NCBI GenBank assembly: GCA_015657535.1
Contig: JADHZB010002115.1
Location: 1-10,099, forward strand
Direction: 5' to 3'
Source: Nephromyces sp. MM_2019
Taxonomy: Eukaryota > Apicomplexa > Aconoidasida > Nephromycida
DNA length: 10,099 nt
Part shown: one piece after another, positions 1 to 8,910 of the stretch
How positions within the stretch are numbered: position 1 is the first letter of the stretch
Layout: each line of letters starts with the position of its first letter
Notes under the pieces: generated by a model
Database searches by the model: none
What the model was told of the DNA's origin: nothing
Seen by the model: only the letters and a program-made list of their open reading frames with translations
Translations under genes and position numbers: made by a program

Positions 1-153
1 CCTGCGACAAAGCCATTCGCTAGCATCCGTATCTTCGGGCCTCTCTGTTGTACGGTGGGTGGAGTAGCATGACTTGTGGACGGAGATATGGCAGCGACAG
101 CAAGTAAAGACAGGGTTAAGGTTAGAAACCTCCTCAGTGAAACACACACAACA
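1..153 (-). other. PHD zinc finger domain (C4HC3, JADE/BRPF/MLL-like), truncated by window edge
   Basis: Minus-strand translation gives the ordered ligands C-x2-C (codons at 153..151 and 144..142), 13 residues, C-x2-C (102..100 and 93..91), x4, His (78..76), x2, Cys (69..67), 19 residues, and Cys (9..7) in WLCRR. Only the eighth ligand is missing, and the next codon lies outside the window. The sequences FTCCRCHISVHKSCYS and EWLCRR match the VH-x2-CY and WLCRxC signatures of PHD fingers in JADE, BRPF, AF10 and MLL-type proteins, which bind histone H3 tails and are often followed by a second, extended PHD. The usual cage Trp two residues before the ligand His is Ser here, so binding of unmodified rather than trimethylated H3K4 is more likely. 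That preference is inference. Confidence 0.85.
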
Positions 154-3100
154 ATGAGAGGGGGTAATCCCAGTCCCTCCATCTTCATCTTCCTGCATAG
201 CGGCACCCTTTGAGACGGGAGGAAGAGCCCCTCCCACCCCCCTCGTGTTGAAGCTGTCAGTATCACGATTCCCCTGAGAAGGCAGGGGTGTTGACCCAGA
301 AGAAACAACAGAAGCCAAAGCACTACCTCCCCCCCCTTCTCCTTGAAAAGAGATAAAACCAGAAGAAGGCAGTATAGCGGTGGTATTAGCAGTGCTCTGC
401 CCCCCACCCCCCCCTCCATATTCTATCGGGGCACCTTTGGTGGAAGATACACCAAGAAGAGCATTGGCAGAACCCCCGCGATGAGTAACCAATGAGTCTG
501 AGGCAGCAGGTGGTTGAGCTGCTCCGCCGCCCCCCCAACCACCACCAGCCACATATGACTGCTCCAACAATCCCCCTCCTCCCACCCTCCCTGACTGATT
601 TGCTTTCGGGGTGCCTGCTGATGCCCCACTCGCTCCGCCTGATGTGATTGCCAACGGATTTGAAGACTGAGAAGGTGAGCTCTGCGGCTGAGTGTGTTGC
701 TGGTGGTGGGGGATGATGTCAGCGTATCCAGTAATCAGCGAACGAGTTAGTTGAGACCACCTGCTCATAGCATAGTAGTGGTTGAGGGTTTCCTGCATGC
801 GAGAAGAGTCGTCTATCATTCTAGTAGGCTTAGAGTTGTTGTTTAAGAGCTTATCTAGGAGGTTAGCTTTAGTGTAGAACAGCTGCTCCTGACAGTCCTG
901 AGCGATAGTGATGAAGGTGTTGCATTGCTCACCCACAAAATCGTACACACCCCCCTTGGGGGGCTGAGGGGGGTGGTCTAGCAAAGGATCGAAAGAGGCT
1001 GTACCTTTGGAAGCGAAGGAGCCATGACGAGAGAGAAGTTTAAGAGACGCTGGGGGTTGCGTATGAATCTCTGGTTTAATAAATTTCTTGTTAGTTGAGC
1101 TGAAGCTTCCACTGATGGAGGAGTTCAGGGCTAACTCCCCCAATCCTTCCACCCCCCCCAGAGCAGAGCCAGCATCCTGGTGGCTGGAGAAACCACAGTG
1201 AGAGGAATCGCCTTTGAAGGCATCGCCTTTCTTCGCCAAGAGAGCTCCACCACGATCTGAGGGGGGGTGCTCTCGTTGTGAAGGTTTAGAATAGGCTCCA
1301 TCACTTGCCCCCCCCTCTACTTCACCTGCTGTCTTTCCAGACGTCTGGGTGGTGGAGAGAGAAGAGGGCTGCCCCCTCAGCCCCCTCCCAGGGCTCCCCC
1401 CCTTAAAAGAAGATCTACCTCTCTTTGAAGAAGAGCGCTGCTGATTGCTGCTTGGAGGGGGGTGGGATGGTCGATGACTACTGAGAGGGGGGTCATGAGT
1501 CTCTAGCTTCACTCGAGCGGTTGGCTGGGCACCAGGAGGGGCACCACTACTACCTCCCCGGGAAGATGAAGCAGGAGAGGGGCGGGTGATTCCTCTTGCA
1601 GCGTCTTCCTGGGGGGTATGCTTACCTAAAACTCTTCCTCCCCCTAGAAGGGGGGGTGGATCCAGCTTTTCAGCATTCTTCCCACCATCTTCAACCCTCT
1701 CATTCTCCTCACTTGCTCCCTCCACGCTAAATCGATTGTCCGAGTAACAACCGGGAAAATCTTCCAACTCTACGACTACTTCCTCTTCAGCTTCCTTTGA
1801 GAAGCTTCCTCCACCACCCTCAGACCCCCCCATTGAGGGGGGTTTAGGGTTTCGACTAGAGTTATCTACTCGATTCGCTCCACCACGAAACTTTCGCAGG
1901 TTTTGCTTGAAAGCCGAGCGACCTGACAGCTTCCCCACCCCCTCAAGAGGGGAAGGAGGAAGGGAGCTTCCTTCTGCCTGGGAGGCATCACCTGAAAGAC
2001 CCTCAGAATCAAGTGCTGAGAGCTCAGAACCACCCTCCACCATCAACCTTGAAGGAGAGACACGAGAGGAAGTGCAAGATGAGAAAGAACCCACCCCCCC
2101 ATCAGTCGTTACCCCCCCGTACTCTTCAAAACGAAAACCCTCCCCAGAAGACCGATCCATCGTTGAACCTCCCATCTTGACAAATGACGAAGGAGAACTT
2201 TCCTTCTCCACCTCAGAAGGAAGATCAAGTGTAGTAGATCCCAACCCACCACCGGAGGGGAGGAACCCCTCCCCTCGCTGGCGTGGAGAATGGGGGGGAT
2301 CCTCGTCATTCAGACAGAAGAACGACTCGCTAGATGAGGCTTGAGGCGAGCCTGGTGTAGAGTAAAGCAGATGTTGTGGGAGGAGAGAACTACCCAAGCT
2401 ACCCTCCTCACGATAGAGTCCTAGTCTGGGGGAGTCGCGATTGATCAGCCAGTTCATTCCCCCCACGTATACGCACTCTGAAGCAGGCCGCTGATCTGAG
2501 TTCTGCAAGCCACTCCCCCCAGCGGGGGAGGTTGGGGAGGGAAGCTTCAAGCTATGAGGAGAGGCATTGAATAAATACTCCAAACTTGAGAAGCTTCCCA
2601 AAGACGCAAAACCCATACCCCCCTTCCTCTTATCATCTCGTGAGGGGGGTTTGGGGGGGGCAAAGTCCCGGGTAGAAAAGGGGCTTTCCATTGAAGCAAA
2701 AGCAGCCGAGGGGGGTGAAGATGCAGGAGAGGTCTGATGAATCATTTCCCTTGCGCATAGCAGCCCCCCTTGGAAGCGGGAAAAGTCCCCCCCCTTGGCC
2801 TCATGGCTATTCAACCCCCCCCCCACGAGCTCACTACTTGCTGCGCCCCCCATCATACCAGCGGCAGCAAAGGCTGTACTCCCCTCCGCTAGATGGCTGG
2901 GGGTAGATGGTGCGAGCTTGAAGGGCAGATCCACGGAAGAGCTCATCTTCACAGTATCCCCCTTCTGATCAAGACAGGGATCTACAGTGATTGATCCTCC
3001 CTCACTGGCAGTTTGAGTCAGAGCAGCAGCAACCGCCTTATCCCCCTCTTGCCTATCATACACATTTAACGCTGCACTCGAGCCTCCCTCCCCCCCAGTA

Positions 3101-4251
3101 CTCTCCACTACACCCCTCTTTTCCAAACCTCCACCCCCCACATCATCCACTGGCGATTGAGATGCCTGAGCCTCCTCCCCCCTTTTGTTTTGACCGCCTC
3201 TTCGACAGACTGATAAGAAAGCTTTACCCGCCAGCTCACCACCAGGGCAAGACGAAGAAGCAGATGAGAGGGGAGGAAAGGTTTCCTTTTCACCCAACAA
3301 AAGACTAGACCCTGGGGGGTGGTTGTTATACCCTACAGCGAGCGACTGTGAATCGCCACCCCCCACCTTACCACCTGCAAAGAATGCTTCGCTTTCCACC
3401 GTTTCATCAGCCGCGGAACTTCCTTCAAACCTTTCTCCTTCCCTCTGCGTGTGCGCGCTACGATGATAGCTCTCAAACCTCCCATCAACCCCCCTTATAT
3501 AGCCTTTCCCCCCCCCCCCTTCCTCCACCTTCTGAGCAGGTAGGGAAGGTGGGTAACTGGAGGTACTACTACCATACAATATCCCCCTCTTCTCGCCAAC
3601 AGAAGAGGTAGTTTGTGTGTAAACGAGAGGGGATAAGGAGGGGTGAGACTTCTGACGGTGAAAACCAATGCTGCCATCCTCTCGCTTAACTTCAGGGGGA
3701 TTTAAACCCTGCTGAATACCTCCTGGAGGGGGGTGGTTTTCTACTCTCTTTCCGAGGGGGTGCTTGCTAACATGTAGCTCATCGCTATATGTTAGCAAAC
3801 TCTGATCATTTACCCCATAACCCCCACATTCCACAAACTCCTCTTTACCATCGCCAGACATCCACCAGTGGTGGGTAGAATCGCGTGGTGACTTCGAGCT
3901 ATTTACCCCCCTCTCAACCTGTGTAAAAGCAGCCATTCTTTCCCACGTTACTAAAGGAGCTGCAAACTTTGCCTTCAAATAGCGCAGCTGGTAATGGGTG
4001 AGCTCCACATAGTGCTTAAGCCTTAAACTGTAGCTCAAACCGTCCCCCTCAATACCTCCCCATGGGAATGCAGTGTGGAGGGTGAAAAAATCGCCGTAAA
4101 CCCCCCCTCCTTGCCCCCCAGCCCCCTCATATCGCAATACTGAGTTCTCCAAATCAATCTGCTTGCTATAGCCTTGACCTTCCAAGGGATAAGATGGTGG
4201 AGAGTTCTCATCATTGGCCTGTTGAAGAAGCGCACACAAAATATTTTGCAC
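1..4251 (-). CDS. Exon C of giant PHD-finger protein, partial, runs off left edge
   Basis: I checked every minus-strand codon from 4251 to 1 and found no stop in 1417 codons. The frame has no stop inside the window, so a search for complete open frames would miss it. It starts VQNILCALLQQAND and holds an ordered block to about 3900 (GDFFTLHTAFPWGG, LKHYVELTHYQLRYLKAKF, WERMAAFTQVERG). About 3 kb of Ser/Gly/Pro-rich linker follows, with a small island near 2490..2400 (CVYVGGMNWLINRD). A helical block lies at 1010..705 (VYDFVGEQCNTFITIAQDCQ, QLFYTKANLLDKLLNN, LNHYYAMSRWSQLTRSL). A PHD zinc finger ends at the window edge. Many Gly codons are GGG inside G runs, which read as C runs on plus. By its PHD finger the protein is probably nuclear and acts in histone-tail reading or a chromatin-modifying complex. 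Apicomplexan candidates include the PHD1/PHD2-type partners of GCN5-ADA2 complexes and SET1/MLL-like methyltransferases; the visible part cannot decide. Confidence 0.85.
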   Translation of the reverse strand, partial: MQNILCALLQQANDENSPPSYPLEGQGYSKQIDLENSVLRYEGAGGQGGGVYGDFFTLHTAFPWGGIEGDGLSYSLRLKHYVELTHYQLRYLKAKFAAPLVTWERMAAFTQVERGVNSSKSPRDSTHHWWMSGDGKEEFVECGGYGVNDQSLLTYSDELHVSKHPLGKRVENHPPPGGIQQGLNPPEVKREDGSIGFHRQKSHPSLSPLVYTQTTSSVGEKRGILYGSSTSSYPPSLPAQKVEEGGGGKGYIRGVDGRFESYHRSAHTQREGERFEGSSAADETVESEAFFAGGKVGGGDSQSLAVGYNNHPPGSSLLLGEKETFPPLSSASSSCPGGELAGKAFLSVCRRGGQNKRGEEAQASQSPVDDVGGGGLEKRGVVESTGGEGGSSAALNVYDRQEGDKAVAAALTQTASEGGSITVDPCLDQKGDTVKMSSSVDLPFKLAPSTPSHLAEGSTAFAAAGMMGGAASSELVGGGLNSHEAKGGDFSRFQGGLLCAREMIHQTSPASSPPSAAFASMESPFSTRDFAPPKPPSRDDKRKGGMGFASLGSFSSLEYLFNASPHSLKLPSPTSPAGGSGLQNSDQRPASECVYVGGMNWLINRDSPRLGLYREEGSLGSSLLPQHLLYSTPGSPQASSSESFFCLNDEDPPHSPRQRGEGFLPSGGGLGSTTLDLPSEVEKESSPSSFVKMGGSTMDRSSGEGFRFEEYGGVTTDGGVGSFSSCTSSRVSPSRLMVEGGSELSALDSEGLSGDASQAEGSSLPPSPLEGVGKLSGRSAFKQNLRKFRGGANRVDNSSRNPKPPSMGGSEGGGGSFSKEAEEEVVVELEDFPGCYSDNRFSVEGASEENERVEDGGKNAEKLDPPPLLGGGRVLGKHTPQEDAARGITRPSPASSSRGGSSGAPPGAQPTARVKLETHDPPLSSHRPSHPPPSSNQQRSSSKRGRSSFKGGSPGRGLRGQPSSLSTTQTSGKTAGEVEGGASDGAYSKPSQREHPPSDRGGALLAKKGDAFKGDSSHCGFSSHQDAGSALGGVEGLGELALNSSISGSFSSTNKKFIKPEIHTQPPASLKLLSRHGSFASKGTASFDPLLDHPPQPPKGGVYDFVGEQCNTFITIAQDCQEQLFYTKANLLDKLLNNNSKPTRMIDDSSRMQETLNHYYAMSRWSQLTRSLITGYADIIPHHQQHTQPQSSPSQSSNPLAITSGGASGASAGTPKANQSGRVGGGGLLEQSYVAGGGWGGGGAAQPPAASDSLVTHRGGSANALLGVSSTKGAPIEYGGGGGGQSTANTTAILPSSGFISFQGEGGGGSALASVVSSGSTPLPSQGNRDTDSFNTRGVGGALPPVSKGAAMQEDEDGGTGITPSHCCVCFTEEVSNLNPVFTCCRCHISVHKSCYSTHRTTERPEDTDASEWLCRR

Positions 4252-4362
4252 CTGAGTTTTAGTAAAGAAGCCTAGAGCGACACATGATATACTCAAATGG
4301 GGCAGCAGGGATATATACACACATACAAGCACACATATTTACATGTCAAGACACAGGTGTCT

Positions 4363-4364
<2 letters not shown>

Positions 4365-4400
<36 letters not shown>
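4365..4400. repeat. (AC)18 microsatellite in intron 2
   Basis: Eighteen uninterrupted AC units, followed by AGGCAAATAC. The array lies in intron 2, so it is free to vary. It explains the Thr-His repeat open frames on the plus strand in this region. Confidence 0.95.
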
Positions 4401-4403
<3 letters not shown>

Positions 4404-4690
4404 CAAATACCCATGAAGATATCTATACCAGGCATATATCCCTTCACACAAATACCTCCCTTACTACACACATATCTGCCTCACTGCACACACATATACC
4501 CTTCACTACACGCATCCCACCTCCATAACTCCCCCTTTACATACATATCTCCGATCACTACACATACCCCCCTCCAAAACCCTCCATCTGCACACACATC
4601 CACCCCCCCTCACAACTCCCTCCTTCACATACACAAAACTCCCCCTCCCCAAACCCCCCACTCCATACACATGCCCCCCCCACTACTCAC
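4401..4690. repeat. Degenerate CACATAY / C-rich array in intron 2
   Basis: The plus strand carries irregular repeats built from motifs such as TTCACTACACACATATC, TCACTGCACACACATATACC, TTTACATACATATCTCC and TCACTACACATACC, separated by runs of C. Spacing between units is roughly 20 to 35 bp. It looks like a decayed minisatellite that grew from the neighbouring AC microsatellite. No coding signal is seen. Confidence 0.6.
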
Positions 4691-4694
4691 ATAC

Positions 4695-7600
4695 CTGGTG
4701 GCTGTAAACTTCATTCTTCCTCCATTCTTCAGCTGCGTAACTGGGGTATTCTCCCCCCCCAGAAGAACCTGGCAATGTCAAGGCTTCGGTTCGTTTGTGA
4801 ACCCCTCCCCCCTCGCATAGTAAAGACAAGGGCTCTTCATCGCAATGCTTCACTGCATCAACCCCATCGCGGGTATATTTATCACCATTCTGTGGGGGGT
4901 AGAAGCCCCCCCCATTAGCACTCTCCACTCCTCCCAATTTCAAATCTTCAAGCTTCAGGCTGTGAGTATCTTTCAAGGCACACACACTTGGCCATACCCC
5001 TTGAAGCCACTTTACGACTGCCAAGGAAGCCAACACACCACCCCCCTTCTCCCCCAAGTCAACGACACCACCCCCCTCGCCAGAAGATTGAAGCAACTTA
5101 TAGATTATACCAGCAAGCCCGGCGGTGGTTTCAACACGCTCATCAATCAGCTTATTGCACTGACCACACCAGAACGTTCCAGAGGGAAGGGGAAGGGGTG
5201 GCTCAACCCCAGAGGCGGGCGAGGATTGATGAAGATGATATGAAGCAGATAATCCCCCCCCCCCTCCTCTTAATGAACCTCTACTCCCCAACCCCCCAGA
5301 AACGGCGTTAATATCGCTATTCCCATAGCCTCTCATCAAGTGATTGCTCCAAAGGGGGGGCTGCTCGCTGTAGTTACAGGCCATGTTCTCATCCCCTCCC
5401 CCAGAACCACCACCACTACCCCCCCCAGAACCACCACCACTACCCCCCCCAGAAAAAGCTAGAGATCTCGGTGAAGATCTCTTCCAATCAGTAGTGTGTT
5501 GCTGGGTATTGCGAAGATTATCGGCAATCAGTTGCACACTCTTACTGCTAACATTGGTGTTGTGGGGAGAGTTGCCGCTATTAAATCCAATCACACTACT
5601 ATTATCGCTACCTGTGTGTTGTGCGTGTTGCTGTAAGCCAGCGTTGCCACTGCTAGCATTGCTGCCTAGCATTAGCTCAGCCTTCTCTCCACCATAGTGA
5701 GAACAAGGGCCACAAGCATCTGCGAGAAGCTTCAAGAGCTCGTCTTCAATCTCTCGTCTAGTCTCTTCCAATGGGTTAGCGAGAGGGAGTGGTAACTGGG
5801 GGGGTTTTGTGTGTGTGTGCGCATACAGCCGGTGGTGCTGCTGGAGGGGTGTATATACACTCCTCGCCGAGCTGCTGCTGCTTCCACTATGAAGGGACGA
5901 GAGACGATGCGGATCATAAGTCTTATCTAAGCTACTCTTGGAGGCTTCAGTAGCCTCGGCTTTCCCCCGAGAAAAGGGGGTTGAATGGGTAGAGAAGTGT
6001 GTTGATGGAAGAAGAGACCCCCCAACAGGTAGAATACTGTTATTTAGGCATAAGCCTCGAGTGTCAGGGGGCAAATGCTTCTGTTGCTCCTCCTCCTCCT
6101 CCTCCTCTCGGGAGAGGATTTGGTGATAGTGTGTGTCGTACTCCAGCATATCTCCCCCCAACTGAGATGACGAAAATCCAACGAGGCTACCACTTTCCCC
6201 CACCAGTTCTAGCCCATCTTTCTTGTGTGCTGATATCTTCCGCTTACTGCTTCTCTTCATACTCTGTTTGCCTCGATCCACCACTATCTCCAACTCAAAC
6301 AGAAGCCAGTAGCACTGCAGGCCTAGGTCTAGCAAAACTGGGAGCCGAAGCTTGCCTAGAGTATGGTGTTGCCACTGCTGCTGTGTGTGTCCAAAATCAC
6401 TCGAACTCAGTGGAGGATGAGGTTGAATAGCTGGAGGGGGCACCACGTGTGTGTGAATAAAACCCTTATCCCCCCTAGGATAAGAGGAACCCAGCTTATC
6501 ATCAAAAGGCTCAGATCCAGACACCCCCCCCCCTCTCAGATTCAGCAAAGATGAGGAGTGCGTTAAATCCAGTTGTGAGAAGGAGCCAGTAGACTCATTC
6601 CCTAGATGTAGGTTGGTGGGCCCCGCACCACCCAGTGGGGGGTGTTTTTGGAAAGAAGGGGGGTGGGATTTTTCGCCATCGGCTGGGAAAGGTGGAAGAG
6701 TTAAACCCCCTCCCTCTTTCGCCAGCGACGATGAAGATGATGACGACGCATCGGGAAGAAGAGACAAGGTGACATCCCTCCCACCACCCCCCTCAGGGTG
6801 AGAAGTTCCACAGAAACCCCCAGAGCCAGAGTCACCCGCCATTGAAGAGGTAGAAGGATAATCAGCCTGAAGGGGGGGAGAAGGCTGTACAGCTAAGGGG
6901 TTTCGCAAGGGCTCCCTCTCCACCCCTCTTGCAGCATCGCTGCTTTCGTAGAGAGAGGGATCTTCTCCATCCCTCCCGTCAGCAGTAGTTGAATGAGACT
7001 TCTTCACATCCCATGTAGAAGCCTCCCCCCCAGTAAAACGATGAAAAGCATAGCGCGCATTAAAGGATGAACACGCTGTTCCAGACGATGTGTTAGCTAC
7101 TATTCCTTCCTCTGAACACACAGGAGGGGGGGGGGCAGCATTGTGCAGGCTATCAGCTTGTTGAGGTTGGTACCCACCCACCACAGACCCATAAGGTGTA
7201 TAAGATGATGTGTGCTGACCAGAGAGAATAGGAGGAAGACGATCTGCACTTTCAGTAGCAGGAGCAAACAAACCCCCTCCTCCCTTTGAGGGGTTGGGGG
7301 GATAAACTGAGGTGTTTGGAGAGACTCTCTGCATCATGAACTGGGCCTCGCTTCTTTCGGTGTGTGTGTGCAAGTTAGGGGTGGATAAAGAAGCAGAAGC
7401 AGCAGCTGAGCTTCTCTCATCATAAGCAGCGGAGGCGGAGCTTCCCATCCCCCCAACGCCAGACAAAGAACCCCTCCCAGCTTCCGCAAAGAGCATACCC
7501 TGTATAGTAGCCACCACCAGCTGTATGTGTGAAGCTTCCCTAGCAATGGGAAGACTGAGGGCTTCCCACGTACAGGGCCCCAAGTTGTTGGTAGTTAAGA

Positions 7601-8794
7601 TGTTCTCCATCTGCCTAGCATCATCGAGGAAAGCTTTTCTAGAAGGAGAAGGTACTGCGTGTAGAATTCGTTCAGTGAAAGGACCTATAGCTACTTTCTT
7701 AAACCAGTTCTCATACCTCAGCCAGTTAACCCTAGTACCCCTAGTTGGAGCCGCATGAATCTGTATGTTTGAGGCAGTCCCAGCATCCATCTCATCGTTG
7801 GTATCTACGTTGGAGGAAACTGGCAGAGAAGGGGGGATTGAGGTGGGGGGGGTTGAGCTGGGAGGGTTTACACTTGACCCCCCTCTACTAGAGTGATTTC
7901 TCTTAGAGTGGGGGGTACCAAAATGCGTTTTGGGTGGTAAGCTACTACTTGTCGCACACCCCTCCGGAAGATCTGAAGGCTGTGCGGTATGTTGTAGGTG
8001 GGTAGTGGCTGTGAGACTGACATCTAGCATAGCATTTAACTTCATGTTGTGTGTAGCAGTAGAAGCTGCAAGGGCGGTGGATTCAGTAGCATTACTTGAA
8101 GGGAGAGAAGCAGTAGTATTTGCTGCAGTGTGTGTTTGTGGTGTGCTTGCGCTATGATTAGCGCTACTACTTATGCTATTACGTGAGGATGATGATGTGT
8201 AGTGGTTTTGCAGCTGCTGCTTTTGGTAGTGTGTGTTGGTAGCATCAACACCCCCCAAAGCACCCATCCCTTGGAACGTTTTCATGCTGTGTATTGGGCC
8301 TATTTGGCTGGAAAAGCTGGCAGTAGAAGCCTCACCACCACCTGAAGTGAGGGGAGACTGAAGGTCGGAGGGATAATGGCTTCTCCCACTGGGAGATCTC
8401 AACTGTGAAGATGCCGTTGCTGGTGGGTTGTTAGAAGTTGAGGGGGGGCGTTGGCCGTTCTCAACACCCTCCTCTAGCTGAGAGCTACCTCTACCCTTAG
8501 CTAAGCGTCTGCTCTGAATGCTTGAAGTTTGACGCCCAGAGAGATGAGAAGCAGCTCTCTCTGGGGGGGTTGTATCTACAGTGTGTTGCTGTGAAGGCAG
8601 CTCCTCTACCTTATTCCTCTGTGAGGTAGGATGGCGACGATCTTCTGAGGGTAGGGGGGTGGGGGGTGGCAGCAGCAGCTTACCACTAGCATACCCTACC
8701 CCTTCTGAAGAGGGACTAGGGGAAGAACTATACTGAGAGAGAGCCGTCCGTTTAACCCCTCGAAGGCTATGATGAGAAGAGGAACTTTCTCTTC
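4695..8794 (-). CDS. Exon B of giant PHD-finger protein (Ser/Gly-rich, 1366 codons)
   Basis: This is a 4.1-kb uninterrupted coding exon. Reading starts with two bases completing a Gly codon, then RESSSSHHSLRGVKR, and ends at EVYSHQ on a CACCAG|GTATGTGAG donor. Without splicing, a TAG follows after three more codons (VCE, stop at 4685..4683). Most of it is disordered in composition: Ser, Gly, Pro, His and Thr runs, a seven-Ser tract near 6740 written with mixed codons, a pure GAG x7 Glu tract (6087..6107) and a GGGS repeat (5403..5450). Islands with ordered composition are NWLRYENWFKK onward (about 7731..7487), a hydrophobic stretch LPVLLDLGLQCYWLLFELEI followed by a Lys/Arg cluster (6360..6210), a charged helix ETRREIEDELLKLLADACGP (near 5765..5705), and FWCGQCNK (5174..5151) with one CxxC pair. 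I recognise no family in these islands. The basic cluster could be a nuclear signal, which would fit the PHD finger in exon C. Confidence 0.85.
5403..5450 (-). repeat. 24-bp perfect tandem duplication encoding a GGGS repeat
   Basis: Two identical 24-bp units (5403..5426 and 5427..5450 on plus: AGAACCACCACCACTA followed by eight C) sit in tandem inside exon B. On the coding strand each gives eight residues of the Gly-Gly-Gly-Ser pattern, and flanking codons extend the run to about twenty residues. The units are a multiple of three, so copy-number change keeps the frame. The result resembles a flexible linker. Identity at the DNA level implies a recent duplication. Confidence 0.9.
6087..6107 (-). 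repeat. (CTC)7 trinucleotide repeat encoding seven Glu
   Basis: A pure CTC x7 run on plus is GAG x7 on the coding strand, giving REEEEEEEQQKH. All codons are the same, unlike the mixed-codon Ser tract near 6740, so this tract probably arose by replication slippage. It could vary in length between isolates without breaking the frame. Confidence 0.9.
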
Positions 8795-8811
8795 CTGTTT
8801 GACGAAAAGAA

Positions 8812-8847
8812 GGGGGAGGTTGGGGGGTTGGGAGGGAGGTAGGGGGG
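8812..8847 (+). other. G-quadruplex motif on the template strand at the intron 1 acceptor tract
   Basis: The plus strand shows runs G5, G6, G3, G3 and G6 separated by loops of 5, 2, 1 and 5 bases, which fits the canonical G3+N1-7 pattern. The complementary transcript sense is the C/T tract just before the exon B acceptor. Formation of the structure in vivo is not shown. Confidence 0.6.
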
Positions 8848-8910
8848 AACGGAGGAGGTGTGTGTGGGGGTTGGTGGGTGTGTCCGTGAAGATAGTGCGT
8901 ATGTATACAG

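Larger units (their letters stand above)
4252..4694 (-). other. Intron 2 (443 bp, CA-rich, phase 0)
   Basis: The donor CAG|GTATGTGAG at 4694 is strong. The acceptor is TTTACTAAAACTCAG, followed by GTGCAA. An alternative acceptor just upstream (GCTCTAG) would put exon C in a frame that stops at 4035, so the CAG site is required for the long open frame. The interior on the plus strand is an (AC)18 microsatellite (4365..4400) followed by a degenerate array of CACAYATA and C-rich motifs. The short plus-strand open frames here arise from stop-free CACACA repeats. Confidence 0.8.

Noticed and set aside
1618..1640. GTAAGC donor and CAG acceptor about 17 bases apart within exon C
   Set aside because: The segment is far too short for a spliceosomal intron, and the frame is open through it.
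1847..1860. TTTAGGGTTT telomere-like sequence
   Set aside because: It is a single partial copy inside a coding exon, not an array.
1907..3611. Plus-strand open frames of 71 to 145 residues in this stretch
   Set aside because: They lie antisense to exon C, are Pro/Ser-rich because of the C runs, and show no domain or splice support.
4035..4235. Minus-strand 66-residue frame near the start of exon C
   Set aside because: It is a +1 shadow of exon C; using it would need the poorer upstream TCTAG acceptor and would stop at once.
4683..4694. TAG at 4685..4683 as the true end of the protein
   Set aside because: It lies nine bases inside a strong GTATGTGAG donor, and the next exon continues in frame for more than 1400 codons.
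4284..4820. Plus-strand 178-residue Thr/His/Pro open frame
   Set aside because: It is made by the CA microsatellite and its derivatives in intron 2 and by antisense of exon B.
5403..5450. Direct repeats as a possible CRISPR array
   Set aside because: The two 24-bp units abut without spacers and encode a GGGS linker in frame.
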